Assembly (NCBI RefSeq): GCF_016808335.1
Contig: NC_053153.1
Location: 30,263,590-30,327,589, forward strand
DNA: 64,000 nt
DNA from: Panicum virgatum
Taxonomy: Eukaryota; Streptophyta; Magnoliopsida; Poales; Poaceae
Reading direction: 5' to 3'
The first letter of the stretch is position 1, and each line of letters begins with the position of its first letter. Shown piece by piece: positions 45,204-57,989 of this stretch. Below the pieces are notes generated by a model that made no database searches, had not been told where the DNA came from, and saw only the letters and a list, made by a program, of their open reading frames with translations. A program made the position numbers and the translations under genes.

Positions 45204-48200
45204 AACGTAGTGCTCGGTGAGTACCTAGTCATCTCAGCTCTTGCAACAATATTATTTGATTCTGTAGCATCACACTCATTTATATCCTCGAGTTTTGTGG
45301 AAAAGCACAACATACCTACAGTACTACTAAAAACACCCCTAATAACCCGGACGCCTGGAGGTGACATCAAATGTCAACTAGATTGTCTACGGGTAAGGAT
45401 CAATTTAAATGGGGTAGAATTTTTAGCAGACTTAGTAGTACTTAAGTCTAAGGGAATAGACGTGATTCTTGGAATGGACTGGTTAAGCCGACACAATGGT
45501 CTCATAGGTTGTACTGACAAGGTGGTACACCTAACAAACCCGGAAGGAGTACGAGTGACCTGCCATACCCGGGTAAGTGGATCAGACCCAATGGCGTTTA
45601 GCATGGAAGCCAAGTCCTTAGAAGAAGTCCCAGTAGTAAATGAGTATCTAGATGTTTTCCCGGAGGAACTCCCTGGAATGCCACCAGATAGGGATATATA
45701 GTTTGTCATTGACCTTGTCCCTGGAACCGCCCCTATAGCCAAGCGACCGTATAGGATGGCAGCCTCCGAATTGGCAGAATTAAAGAAGCAACTGGAAGAA
45801 TTGCAACGAATTGGCTTCATCGGACCGAGCTCATCGCCTTGGGGAGCCCCAGTACTATTCGTCAAGAAGAAAGATGGAAGTATGAGGTTGTGTGTAGATT
45901 ATCGGGCACTGAACGAAGTAACCATCAAGAATAAGTATCCCCTCCCCAGGATCGATGACCTTTTTGATCAGTTAAAAGGGGCCAAGTACTTCTCCAAGAT
46001 CGATCTGAGGTCAGGATATTTTCAGCTCAAGATTAGAGAGAGCGACATCCCAAAGACAGCCTTTGTCACCCGATACGGGCAGTTTGAGTTCACTGTAATG
46101 TCCTTTGGACTCACAAATGCCCCTGCTTATTTTATGAACCTCATGAACAAGATATTTATGGATGAGTTAGATAAGTTTGTCATAGTCTTCATTGAGGACA
46201 TACTTATTTACTCGAAGAGTGTCCAGGAGCACGAGCAACATCTGAGAGTAGTGCTGGAAAAATTAAGAGTACACAGGCTATATGCCAAATTCAGCAAATG
46301 TGAATTCTGGCTGGAGAAAGTAGCTTTCCTTCGTCATATTCTGACCGCGGAAGGACTAGCAGTGGACCCCAAGAAGGTCGAAGCAGTCTCCAACTGGCAG
46401 CAACCGACCAACGTCAGTGAGATCAGAAGTTTTCTCGAATTAGCTGGGTATTATCGGAGATTCATTGAAGGATTTTCCATGATAGCCCAGCCCATGACAG
46501 AACTGCTCAAGAAGGAGAAAAAATTCACCTGGACAGAGTCATGTGAGAGGAGTTTTCAAGAATTGAAAAATAGATTGACGACTGCCCCAGTGCTAACCCT
46601 ACCGGACATTCATCGGGATTTTGTCATCTATTGTGATGCATCCCGACAAGGATTGGGTTGTGTACTCATGCAAGACGGGAAAGTCGTCGCATATGCTTCC
46701 CGTCAACTTAGGCCTCATGAGCAGAATTATCCAACCTATGATTTGGGACTTGCAGCCGTAGTGCATGCCCTTAAGATTTGGAGACACTATTTGATTGGGA
46801 ATAAGTGTGAGATTTACACCGACCACAAGAGCTTGAAGTATATCTTCACCCAGCCAGACTTGAACTTGAGGCAAATAAGATGGCTGGAATTGGTTAAGGA
46901 TTATAATTTGAAAATCCATTACCACCCCGGAAAAGCAAACGTGGTAGCCGATGCCCTAAGCCAGAAATCCTATGGGTCTAAGGATGATCATCTGCGAGAG
47001 GAAATGGCATGATTGAATGTGCACATTGTTCCTCAAGGTTCCAGCCAAGTGCTGAACGTCCAATCTACACTAGAAGACAGAATCAGAAAGGCACAAAGTT
47101 CGGACAAGGGGCTGATGGAAATCCGGAGGCAGACTGGAGAAAATAAGGCACCAGATTTTAGGGTGGATAATAGGGGAACCTTTGGTATAAAGATAGAATT
47201 TATGTGCCCCAGAAAGGAGGCTTCAGGCAAATGATCATGGATGAAGCCTATAACTCGGCCTACTCCATCCACCCAGGATCCACCAAGATGTATATGGACT
47301 TAAGACAAAAATATTGGTGGAAAGGAATGAAGGCGGATATTGCATAGTTTGTCGCCCGTTGTGATACTTGTCAAAGGATCAAGGCCGAACATCAGAAGCC
47401 AGCAGGGCTGTTGCAACCCCTACCCATCCCGGTTTGGAAATGAGATGAGATAGGAATGGACTTTGTAGTGGGTTTGCCCAGAACCCAGAAAGGACATGAC
47501 TCCATATGGGTAATAGTGGACCGACTCACTAAATCGGCTCACTTCATACCCGTACGAACAAACTACGGCGGGGAAAAACTAGCCAAGCTCTATGTGAAAA
47601 ATATAGTAAAGCTACATGGTGTGCCTAGCAGAATTGTTTTAGATAGAGGGACCCAGTTCACCTCTAGATTTTGGAAAAGCTTGCATAAAGCCATGGGTAC
47701 CAAATTGGATTTTAGCTTCGCTTATCACCCACAGACGGATGGCCAGACAGAAAGAGTAAATCAGATTATGGAAGATATGTTGAGAGCATGTGTTCTTACC
47801 TATGGCAAGGATTAGGAGCAGAGTTTGCCCTATGCAGACTTTTTATACAACAACAGTTACCAAGCAAGCTTGGGCATGTCACCATTCGAAGCTCTTTATG
47901 GCAGAAAATGCAAAACCCCCCCCCCCTGATGTGGTCAGAAGTTGGAGAAAGGGCCCTAATCGGACCCTCACTCATAAAGGAAGCGGAAGAAAGAGTTGCC
48001 GAGATTAGAGAAAAGCTGAAAGCAGCTCAGTCTCGACAGAAGAGCTACGCAGATAAGAAAAGACAGTAAATAAGCTTCAACCCAGGAGACTTCGTTTATC
48101 TCAAGGTCTCACCCATCCGGGGGACTCGGAGATTTCAAGTACAAGGAAAGTTGGCCCCTTGGTACATTGGACCGTACCAAGTTCTGAAGAAAGTTGGAGC

Positions 48201-48546
48201 AGTAGCGTACCGTCTAGAACTATCAGAAGAAATGTCGGACATACACCCAGTGTTTCATGTCTTGCAATTAAAAAGGTGTTTGAGAGTACCCGAGGCAGAA
48301 CACGTGCCAATGGAAGCAATAGATCTGCAGCCAGACCTGCATTATCAGGAGATACCGGTCAAGATTCTAGACACAGGCACTAGGAGGACGAGAAACTCCG
48401 AGGTACGGATTTGCAGAGTTCAGTGGAGCAGACACGGAGTAGAAGAAGCTACGTGAGAACGCGAAGATGCTCTGAAGAAAGAATTTCCTCACCTGTTTAG
48501 GACCCAGCCGAATCTCGAGGACGAGATTCCTTTTAAGTGGAGTAGG
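45204..48546 (+). pseudogene. Tekay pol: protease, RT, RNase H, integrase, chromodomain; inactivated
   Basis: Protease (45210-45500) has LFDSVASHSF, where the D-S/T-G active-site glycine is Val, and ILGMDWL. Reverse transcriptase (about 45756-46400) has [17 protein letters not shown] and [10 protein letters not shown]; the catalytic box reads FIEDI instead of the usual xDD. RNase H (46600-46950) has [13 protein letters not shown] and [10 protein letters not shown]. Integrase has the zinc region with CDTCQ (about 47370), the core with GMDFVVGLPR, DRGTQFTSRFW and YHPQTDGQTERVNQ, and the C-terminal GKLAPWYIGPYQVL (about 48150). A chromodomain (about 48350-48490) closes it. In-frame stops lie at 45699, 47010, 47345, 47441, 47813, 48067 and 48454, with frameshifts near 47180 and in the C-run at 47920-47932. 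Confidence 0.9.
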
Positions 48547-48548
48547 TT
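48528..48548 (+). other. Polypurine tract of the Tekay element
   Basis: The purine-rich AAGTGGAGTAGG lies directly before the 3' LTR start TGTGACATCCC. Confidence 0.6.
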
Positions 48549-50289
48549 TGTGACATCCCAAAAATCTATCAAGAATAAATCACTCGCTAAAATATCCTTT
48601 TAAAATTATTTTCATCGTTGAGCTAAAAAATTCTCCTAAAACCCTAAACCCTAACTTTCAGAACCTTTTTCCAACCACCGATGTCCCATCCCCGAAACAT
48701 TTCTTTGTGACCCTCATTCCGCGTGCGCACGCGAACACTGCGCGTGGCCGACCGGGGCCGCAATTACCGCCGGCGCGCGCTCGCTCTCCTTCTTCACTTT
48801 TTCTTCTTTCCCATTTTTCTTTTCTTTTCTCCATTTTCTTTTTCCTTTTCTTTTTCTCCTTTTTCCCTTCCTCCTTTTTCTCTTTTCCTTCTCTCTCTTT
48901 TCTATTCTTTTCCTCTCCTCTCCCTCTCTCTCCTTCCGCTCTCTCCCCTTCTCTCCCGCGCGTTGCAGAGCAGCCGCTCATGCCGCGCTCGCCCCGACCG
49001 CTCCCGGCCCGGCCCTCGTGCGCGCGCCTCCACCCTCGGCCCGTGCACCCCGCCACGCCAAGCACCCCCCTCGAGGCCGTGTGCATGCGCGCGCACACAC
49101 CGAGCTGTGCACGCCGCGACGCCGCGCCACCCGACACGCCGCCCACCGCTGATGGCCGCCCTGCTCGCCGGCCCACGCACCGCGCACGTGCGCAGCACGC
49201 GTTCCACGCGCCCCCGAGCTTTGCCGGACCGCCACCGCCCCTCTGTGCCACCTCGCCGTTCGCGCCGCCACAGAAACAGGGCCGCCGCCTCGCCGCTCGC
49301 GCCGCTCGCGACAAGCACAGGGTCTGCACACCCATGTGCCACAGTGCCAGGCGCACCGCTCGTTGCTGCCCGAGTGGTCATGTCAGCCCTGTGCCGCCGC
49401 GAATCGGGCTGCCGCGGCTCCAATCGCCATTAAAGGCGCCCGTGGAGCTCGCCGGCCGACTGCACCACGGTCACCGCCCCACGGCTCTCCCCGCCGCCTT
49501 ATTTCGCCTATAAAAGGGACCCTCGTATCGCCTTTTACCTCCACTACCCCCCACCGCCGCTCCAAGCCTCCTCCCGAGCTCCCAACGCCTCCGCCCGCCA
49601 TTGCCGCCACCCCAGGTCGCCGGCCACCGCGGAACTCCCCTTCCCGCTGCACCCCAGCCGAAACCGAGGTAGGCAATAGAGCCCCCAAGGCTCGCTTTCC
49701 CTTTTTCCCCTGGTCCGGGCCGCCGACAAGCTTTGCAGCGCCGCCCCCACGCTCCCCGCCACCCGCTGCCAGCCGGCCGCCGTGGCCAGGCCACCCCGGA
49801 CCGCCTCTGGCCGAGCTGCGACCAGGAATCGGCCCTGCGGGCTTCCCTCCTCCTCCTCCCCTTCTCCAGAGCCGCTCCCGAGCCCCGGGCCGCCGGCCAG
49901 GCCGTCGCCGGCGAGCCGCCTTTCCCCCTCCCCTGGCCCTTCTCCTAATTGCTTAAGAGCCCTCCCACCTTTTAACATTTTTGCAAATTAAACCCTTCCT
50001 TTAATATATTTCGAAATAAACCCTCCTCTCATATAAACACATTTATAAATAAACCCCTGACCTTTTCCAAATTGACCCAGAAAAATTCTAAAATACAAAC
50101 CAAGCCCCTGCCTTCAAAAATATAATTACAAACAAGTCCCTAGATCCTTATTTAACCCCTAAACCTGTGTATAACCCATCATTTCATGCGCCAAGTGACC
50201 TCGGATAGACCTAAGACTTTATCACGCCTCCCATAACATAGTTTTGTCCATGCCATCAGGAACCCACCCAAAAATATTACTCCGAACCC
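48549..50289 (+). repeat. Truncated Tekay 3' LTR
   Basis: It is collinear with 35014-36703 plus 40059-40085 of the 5' LTR and then ends at ...ctccgaaccc. The remaining 1.57 kb present in the 5' LTR, and the right-hand ACAGG duplication, are absent. From 50290 the sequence belongs to the Tat 3' region. Confidence 0.9.
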
Positions 50290-50492
50290 AGAAATTCCTC
50301 GCGGAAGTTTATCTAAGTCGCATACGAGAACACGAAAGCAGAGTAAAGAAAACGAAGGCTCGAATATTTAAGGCCTCGATGGGCCACACTGTCGATTTTA
50401 ACGATAACGAATTTCTTAATTCATAGATACAATTACAAAGTATAATTACGACAAGTACTAATCCATTACATGGGCTCCGAGGCCCAGTTTTC

Positions 50493-53400
50493 CTATAGGT
50501 TATCATCCTCCCTCTGTGGATCTACAACAGCATCAAACTCGGCTATCGGGGGGATGTTAGCTTCGAGCTTCTCGGCTAAGGCAGTGGCGAACTCCTCGGC
50601 GGCTGCGTCGGCGTCGTCCATGATAGCCGAAGCGGCGTCCGCATCGGCGTCGCTGGGAACGACGTACCCCGACGACACCTTCTGGAGATCCATGATGTAA
50701 TGCGTCGAGGCTACTGCGAGGGCTCGCAGGACACCGAGACGGAAGGTGCTCTTGGCATGCTCAGCGATCCGGCCACCTAACGCTCGCAGGCGGCTGACCA
50801 CCGAGCTACCAGAGACGGTGCCCTCCCCCTCGAGCTCCTGGCACACGCTCACAGCGGTTCGCTTCAGGTCAGTGTACTCCGCCTGCACCGCCATGAGCGC
50901 GGTGTTGATTGCCTCCTTCGCCGCAGTCTCGTCTGCCACTTGCTGCCTCAGCTCTGATCAAAGAAACGAAGATAAGCTACGAAAAACTAGAATCCAACGA
51001 CATCGAAATTTCGAGCACTCACCTGCGATGTTCTTCCGTGCCTCCTCTCGCTGGACCCGGGCGACCTCCTCAAGGGAAGATAAGGAGTTCTCCTTCTCCT
51101 TGAGGGCGGCCTCCGCATTCCGGAGTGCCACCTCCTTCTCGTCGAGGGCCTTGCCCTTATCCTCGAGGGTCATGGCGAGCGTGTCGACGGTTGCCTTCTC
51201 GCGCTGGAGCTCGTACTCTTGGCCCTGGAGCTCGGCCTCCTTGCGCTGGAGCTCGGTTTCCTTCAGCTCGAGCGCCGTCCTAGTGCGCTGCAGTTCGGCG
51301 GCTTGTGCCTTGGCTTCCTGATCCTTCTGCTCCGATGCAGACCTTTGGGCATCACGCTCGTCGGTGTTCCGCACCAACTCCTCCTCCAGCACCTGTCGAC
51401 GCGCCTCCAGATCCGTCATCTTCGTGTTGGTGTCGACACTCTGGAGCACCAGGCCGGCGTTGTGCTGCCCAAGCCAAAGTACCTGGGAGTACAGCCGGGT
51501 CATCTCGGCACTTTTCTTGCGCGAGATGTCCCTCAGCCGCTGCAAGAGGAAAGGTGTGGGTAAAACAAACAAAATCAGGGCCAAAAATATGAACGATTCT
51601 CGGGGAGGAGCCACTTACCTGGCTGATCTGGAAATCTGTCGTCCGATGGAGCTCCAGGGCGCGATCGAGGTGGTTCTGAATCTGAGAACTTGCCTCGATC
51701 TGCACCTGCCAGACGGCCTCCTCCTCTCGCTCATCGCAGAGAAACTCCGGGGGGGACCCCGGAGTGGATAATCGCCCCGTGATGGGGTCCCTCGGATGTC
51801 CCCTCGTCGAGCACCTCCACGCAGGCCGACGTGAACTCAGCGATCTTGTCGGCGGCGCTCGCCGCAGCAGTGGGGTCGATGTCTCTTGAATCCCCGTATT
51901 CCTCGCTGCTATCCGGCAGCTGCACCACCGGGATCACGCTGTCCGTCGCCACCTGTGCCGTCACCGTCTGCGCCATCATTGCCACAACGACACCCTCGTC
52001 CTGGGCCACTGCGGGCACCGAGACATGGGCTTCCTCCGCCACTGGCGCCCTCTGCGCCGACTCCTCTGCGACTCCCTCGACCCCAGCCCTCGGGGGCTCG
52101 GGGACGAGGGTCTCCGCCTCCGTTTGGCTGGCGGGGAGCTCCTGCGCATCCCCACCAGCTCCCTCCTCTGCGACCGTCCAGGCAGCGCTATCCGCGTCCC
52201 TCCGACTGACCTTGGCTTCGACGTCCGGCCGGGCGGCGTCATCTGCGCTACCCCGGCCGGCCTTCCCCATGGCGTCAGCCGAAGCAGCTACTTCAGCTCC
52301 GCTCTGGCTAGCGTCGCCCGCGTTCCCCAGCGCTCGAGCCTGTTGGGCCGCCTGGGCCCCGCGAGCCATCGCCTCCCGCAGCTTCGCGGCCTCCGCCACG
52401 ATATCCACAACGGGCGGGGGCTGCGGCGCCGAGTGCCGCGTGGCGCGCGCCTCGGTCTTGAGGGCTTTGGTCGGCGCGAGCGGAGCTGCGTCCTTGGCAA
52501 CGGCCCCAGAGCTAGAAATCGGGGAAGGAAAGCTAAGGTTAGCAGGACTGGGGGATCGATCAAATGAACACAACGAATAAAACAAAAAATACTTACCCGG
52601 ACTGGGCACTCATGCTGCATTTGCCCGTGCCACTCCTTCGGGCCCGCGGCACACCGACGCCCCTCGACGACTGATCCAAGGGTGTCGTCCTCGAAGCAGG
52701 CTGAGGCCTTGAGGCCGTCTGCACGGACGTCTCCGCGCTCGCCGCGGACCCATCGCCACGGACCCGTCGCCGCCCGTCGATATCGCGGGCGCGGGGATCC
52801 CCTCACCCGTCGCTTGCAGGGACGATTCCCTCTCTGCCACGGGCGCAGACGATCCTCCACCCACTGCCGGCATGGGTGACCCTCGACCCGCCGCCGGCGT
52901 GGGTAACCTTCGCTCTGTCCCCGCGAGGGGCGGGTCCACCAACGACCCTGGTGCGGGCCTCGCCTCATGCGGTGTCGCTGGCGCGTCCTCGTCGCCAGCC
53001 TCTTGATATACCGGCGGGGAATCCGCGCCTGTTGCCGCCTCGACATCACCGGGGAGGTTGGCCTCGGCATCCGAGGCGTCCTCCTCCTCGTCCGTGGACT
53101 CAGGCGTGGCGGGCCGCGGTTTCCCCTCCGCGCGAGCGATTTTGCACGCCCTATCGTGCTTCGCTTTCCTCTTCCTCTCAACGGCAGCCTCTGCCGCTTC
53201 CTTCCGCTTCTTCACCACCTCCGTGTGAAGGCGGTTGACCTCATGTTACTCTGGGATCGGAGGCCTCGAGGGGTGGCACCTGCGGCTCACCCCCTGCAAG
53301 ACGCAATCAAATCGGAGTCAGGAAGCAGGAATGGGAAAGGAATAACATGAATGGACAATGGATCGAAATCGAGACTTACCAATGAAAGGAACCCCAGCTC

Positions 53401-53883
53401 GGGGCGCATCTTGATCTCCCAGAGATTGGTTGCGTCATTGGGGAACTCCGCCACCGCATTCCTTGCCCTCTGGGCAGCGATGCCTCGAGGGAGAAGTACC
53501 ATCGACGTCCTCAACCCCGAGGCCGGGACCCCGGGAGTGAGGCCGAACATCGGCAGGCTTCTCTCCGTCAGAGGAATCACCCTCTGCCGGTGGAAGTTTG
53601 CGTTGACGGCAGCCGTCGTCAACCCCTTCCTCGCCAGGTGCACCAGCGCCTCGATGAGGACCTCGAGCCTGGCTTGGTGCGCTCGGGGCGACACCCCCCA
53701 GTCCCACTTGGCTGGTCTCTCCCGAAGCACCTTGTTGGTGAAGGCCGGGAGCTTGTTACCAAAGTTGCGCAGGTAGAACCACCCACGAGTCCACCTGGCG
53801 TTGTTGGTGGTCATCTTGTTCGGGATGTAGAGATTCTTCCGCGCCGTTTGCGAACCGTGACGGAATATTCCCTTCGGGGGCAC
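50493..53883 (-). pseudogene. Tat antisense spliced gene with 'putative gypsy type transposon' domain
   Basis: Five exons can be joined on the minus strand with GT/AG junctions in phase: 53883-53380, 53293-52597, 52511-51619, 51539-51023 and 50953-50493. Exon 1 resembles the plant 'putative gypsy type transposon' domain (Transposase_28 family), with WTRGWFYLRNFGNKLPAF and PMFGLTPGVP; its N-terminus seems missing. Exons 2-3 are Pro/Ala/Glu-rich. Exons 3-5 encode a long coiled coil (LQRKEAELQGQEYELQREK) and an acidic end with HYIMDLQKVSSGYVVP. TAA occurs in frame at 53248-53246, and a C-run near 51755 shifts the frame. Such genes, opposite to pol and before the 3' LTR, are characteristic of Tat elements. 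Their function is unknown. Confidence 0.75.
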
Positions 53884-55954
53884 TTCACCCTCAAGGGAAC
53901 CTTATTCCGAGGCCTTACTGATCAGGGGTTCGAAGCCTGGCCCGTCGAGGGTTCGACAGGCGCCCCAGATCGCCAGAGTTAGGGACTGCATGGACATGCC
54001 GTACAAGCTACCCTCGAATGCAGAGTTCGAGATGTCCTACGTAGTGTTCAATGCTAGTCGAGGGTGCCTAGCAGGGGGATCCCATCGAGGGAGAGCATAG
54101 AGCCCTCGGACACTATTGAACGGGTCCGAGCCCCGCCTAGCGAACCTTCGCGAGTGCTTTATCTGACGTGTCCATGGACCACGAGCCGACCCTTATCGAA
54201 CGGGGCATGGACGTCCACTTGAACTACCTGATAACAGCTCACCAAAGCAGCCATAGCTCACGGCCCGGGCATGGGTAGCATGGTGCGCTTCACCCCTCCT
54301 CCCTGCGGAAAGGGCAACGAGGGCCGTAACCAAAGTCGAGGGTTCCCTGAACGCCTTTACGTAGGCTGGGGCTTGGGGGCTTCTCGCACACTGCGGCTCA
54401 GGCCGCACCCTCGAATGGGTCGACGATCGTCAATTGTGAAGTTCCGTGTGTCTAATCAAACTCCCACTCTTAACGCACGCTTGCTAGATGGTTAAGCTGG
54501 ATACTGGGTCGCTGTACCAGCACTGAAAATGCCGAGGGAGGCTGAAAGAGTGCCGATGACGGTTGAAAAAAACGCTGGACGGCCACTCCAGTGAAGCAAC
54601 CAAGCGGGGCGATGTTTACAACCCTTGGACGAGTACGAACACTCCTCCAAGGCCTCGGGGGCTACAACCGCGGGTGCGCTGACGCGCCCCCACGGAGGAA
54701 ACTTCACACATTCGAGGATCAAATCTCCTACGGGGGTGGTACCCACCCATACACTTTCGATCGTCCTCTCCGCGAAGGAGAAGGAGACTTCATTGCTCTT
54801 TACAAACAAGGATTACAAAAGGGCTACCGGCTTAAAGCCATCGAAAGGTACAAACGCATTGCCACCTGCATGGCAATTTTCCCTGTCTTGGGGAGGAGCG
54901 AGCGACGAAGAAAAGCACCGAGCCCCTGGCTAGCGCAACGGCCAGGCTGCTAGGGATTGCGAGGAACAGCCCCCAGACCGCACGGGTCCAGCGGGATGCC
55001 CTCCTCGCAAGCTTTCTTCTAGCATCCCCTCCACCGAAGACCCTGCGGGGGGTCGAGCTGGCGGACAGCACACTCCGCACCGTCTCCCCGAGAGCAACCT
55101 TGTCGCCAGGGGGGACGATGCGAAGAACAGCCACCAAACCTGGCACCAGCGCCATGGTCAGGCGCCTCCATCCCCCTTCAGGCTAGGGGACATTGCAGAA
55201 GCAGGACCCCATGGGCCCAGTGCTCTTCTGCTAATCCCACTGAAGCTGAGGGATGGTGCGCACGCCCTCTCCGGCTTTCCCCCGCCGCTCGCAAGCATTC
55301 TTCTATCACCGAAGCCTAAAAAAGCCAGGCCACCCCATCAGGGGGCCGGACGTGAAAGGCAAAGAAAAACATTACGAGACTTAGGCGATGCTAGAAATAA
55401 GAGCAGGGAAGTTGGAGAGGAAAGGGAGTTCCACGACCCTTATTTATAGCTGCGGTGGGCGCCAAGCTTCAAGCCTGTCGAAGGGAGAAGGCTTGGACCG
55501 CCCGTGGCGGCGCGACACTTCACGAACGAGAGATACCCTCGGTTACCGTGCTGAGATACGACGCGACAAAGCAAAGCTGAGCCCTTGGAAGCTGAGCGAC
55601 GCAGCATCGGCGCTAGCCGACTGCCCTCGAACGGCGCACCGCAAGGCAACCAGGGGGAGCAGGGCCGAGACCCTGAGCGCGGGACAGCGTGGCAAACGCA
55701 CCGGCTGCGGAGCAGCAGGCGCCATCGTGGCCCTGGCCCGCTCGGCGCGCTGACGCGTCTTGTCCCCGGAACAAAACAAGAAGGGGCGCGGCCTCGAAGT
55801 ACTTTCTCCGCAGGCGCACTAACCCGACCGACGAGCTGTCACATCCGCTGGGCCGGCACCCAGATGCGCCTGGCGGAAGCACAGCACCGATCGATCACGT
55901 CAAGGGGTAAAATCGCCGAAATACCATTTGGCCGAATCCCTTGACTCGACCAAA
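53884..55954. other. Tat 3' non-coding interior
   Basis: No domain recognised on either strand. GC-rich sequence is open in several frames by chance. It may contain the promoter of the antisense gene. Confidence 0.45.
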
Positions 55955-55968
55955 GCCTCGGGGGCTAC
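55955..55968 (+). other. Polypurine tract of the Tat element
   Basis: GCCTCGGGGGCTAC immediately precedes LTR2, a common form in this group. Confidence 0.65.
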
Positions 55969-57487
55969 TGTCGGGTACCACAATTAGGGACACCCTAATC
56001 GGGGTACTAAGATCACCCTAAAAAAACGCAAACACATGTTAGGCGACTGAGCCCACGAAGGCCCACGGCCTCTTCCCAATCTGGAAGAAAGGAAAGAACT
56101 CAAAGAAGCCCAGCATGCGGCCCATCTGCGACCCCCTCGGACCCGCGGGGCGACCTCCGCCTCGCTCGAGGGCTCCCATCGGGGCCCTCGACTGCGCCCC
56201 ACATCTCCGCCTCTCTCGAGGGTAGCGAATCTACCCTCGAGCGGCAAAACATCTCCGCCTCGCTCGAGGGTAGCGAATCAACCCTCAAGCGGGCAAAACA
56301 TCTCCACCTCGCTCGAGGGTAGCAAACCTACCCTCGAGCAGGGCGAATCATCTCTGCCTCGCTCGAGGCCACCCCTCGACGAAGAAGACAAACGTCCCTG
56401 CCACTCACCCGCCCGTCGTACGGGGGCATTGAATGCCAACCGCTCCTCCACAGCGCCCAGGACAGACGGTGTCAGGCCGCCATTCCCCACAGTGGCTGTG
56501 ACCGGAGTCCCGTCCGCCAACTCCGGTCACTACTCCGCCATCCCGGACGCTGTGGCGGCACTATGGGAACCTGCAACGCGGGACGAGACGTGCTCGGCAC
56601 AGTTTTCGTTACTATTCTGCTAACTCCGGTTGATCGAACTCCACCTCACCACACGTATGGCACCGGACCCTCCCCCTGCCCGGGAAGGGGTCCGGCGTCG
56701 CCACGTGCCCCTCAAGGAGGGACGCTCAGCACTCGCAGCCGGAGTCCCAGACCTCCCCCTCGAGGGGTCCAGGATCTCCGTGTGTCTCCCGGACCTCCTA
56801 GTGCGCGCGCCAGCACTCCGTTCAGGGGGGTTCGGGACCGCCGCGTGCCCCGCTACCGCTGGGGCACACAAGACCCTGACCTGCAGGGCCCACGGAACAC
56901 CACCACGCCACATCTGGAGGACTGTACACCCTACAGCGACGACCACGCCGCCTGCTGGGGCTGGCAGGACGCCGGCGCGATCTCCATAAGACCAAGGACG
57001 ATACCCAGGACGACTGCCACACCCGACGCCATGCCCCACAGTGTACTTCCCACAGTATTCGACCACTGCACCCCCGCGATTTGGGGGAAAACAACGACTT
57101 CCACGTTCCCCTGCGCATGTACACCGTCCCTCCTTGTGACTATAAAAGGAGGAGACAGAATTCCTTTAAGGGGGATGTCGCAATCATCATCACGCGAACA
57201 CGACGCTCAGTACTCGATATTGGCACTCGCCTCAATCGATTTCTCCTCTAGCAGAGACCTGGGAGCTTCCCTCCCTCTCTCACCACGCCTGTATCCCCCT
57301 ACTACAGGCACCACCGGTGCAAGATAATACAGTGCCCTCGCACACCCCCTTGCTGGACGTACGGCCCCGTGGCCGGAACCGGAATAAACCCGTGCGTTAT
57401 TGTGTTGCCTCTTGCATCAACATCTGGGACGAGAAAACACGCAGCATTACTAGTTGGGATTCGGACCGTCGGGTCAGGACACCGACA
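55969..57487 (+). repeat. Tat element 3' LTR
   Basis: It starts TGTCGGGTACCAC and ends GGACACCGACA. It is 1,519 bp against 1,468 bp for the 5' LTR; the difference lies mostly in an extra copy of the catctccgcctcgctcgagggtagc unit (interrupted) near 56200-56370. Scattered substitutions show that it is not a recent insertion. Confidence 0.95.
57141..57148 (+). promoter_or_regulatory. TATA box of the Tat 3' LTR
   Basis: TATAAAAG in the same position as in the 5' LTR. It points toward the downstream fold-back and F-box gene 2.2 kb away. Confidence 0.6.
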
Positions 57488-57492
57488 ATACT

Positions 57493-57979
57493 TCTTAGAA
57501 TTTTCTTAGCGAAACGGGATCCGATATGCTTATATATTTAATTTTCTAATAAATTTATTATTTTAGATATTTTATTCAACATTTCAGATATACTACTTCA
57601 AAATTATAGATATACTATTTCAATATTGCCATATAGGTATTGAATTGGTTTATTAAAAAATGCTGAATTTGCTTTTGCGAAATGTTGAAAGCGTTGAATA
57701 TAACTTTTTTTTGGAGAAAGAATGTTGATTATCACTACTATTAGCAAAATTACCACAGTTTAGATATAACGAGAACCTGAAAAAAAAAATATAAGTTGAT
57801 ATGATACCACGTGATGAGAAGCTCGCAGTTTGCTTTTTATTTGGCCACGGCAGTTCATATGGCTCCGCAGGATTCATAATTTCATATATGCTCCTACTGT
57901 GCAGGATTTTTGTACTTCAGATTGTAGATATTTTGTGGGCTGTTGCTGGATCAAAATATATCAGCTTAAGTTCCGAAAG
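57493..57979. other. No feature recognised
   Basis: AT-rich original flank between the Tat element and the fold-back element, with no exon seen. Confidence 0.45.
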
Positions 57980-57989
57980 ACAAATACAG

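Larger units (their letters stand above)
35014..50289 (+). mobile_element. Tekay-type chromovirus (Ty3/Gypsy), inserted in the Tat gag
   Basis: The order is 5' LTR (35014-41676, itself interrupted), primer-binding site for initiator tRNA-Met, two accessory ORFs, gag, then PR-RT-RNase H-integrase-chromodomain, a polypurine tract and a truncated 3' LTR (48549-50289). Long LTRs and a C-terminal chromodomain place it near Tekay/Del. The 3' half of the 3' LTR and the right-hand target duplication are missing, replaced directly by Tat 3' sequence. All coding regions except the first accessory ORF are broken. Confidence 0.9.
31316..57487 (+). mobile_element. Tat-type Gypsy LTR retrotransposon (host of the nest)
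   Basis: Two LTRs (31316-32783 and 55969-57487), an exact 5-bp duplication ATACT (31311-31315 and 57488-57492), a primer-binding site after LTR1 and a polypurine tract before LTR2 define the element. Its own internal sequence is gag (about 32837-35013) and a 3' region with an antisense spliced gene (50290-55968). The latter arrangement is typical of the Tat lineage. No protease, reverse transcriptase, RNase H or integrase of this element remains. The Tekay element 35014-50289 lies within it. Confidence 0.92.
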
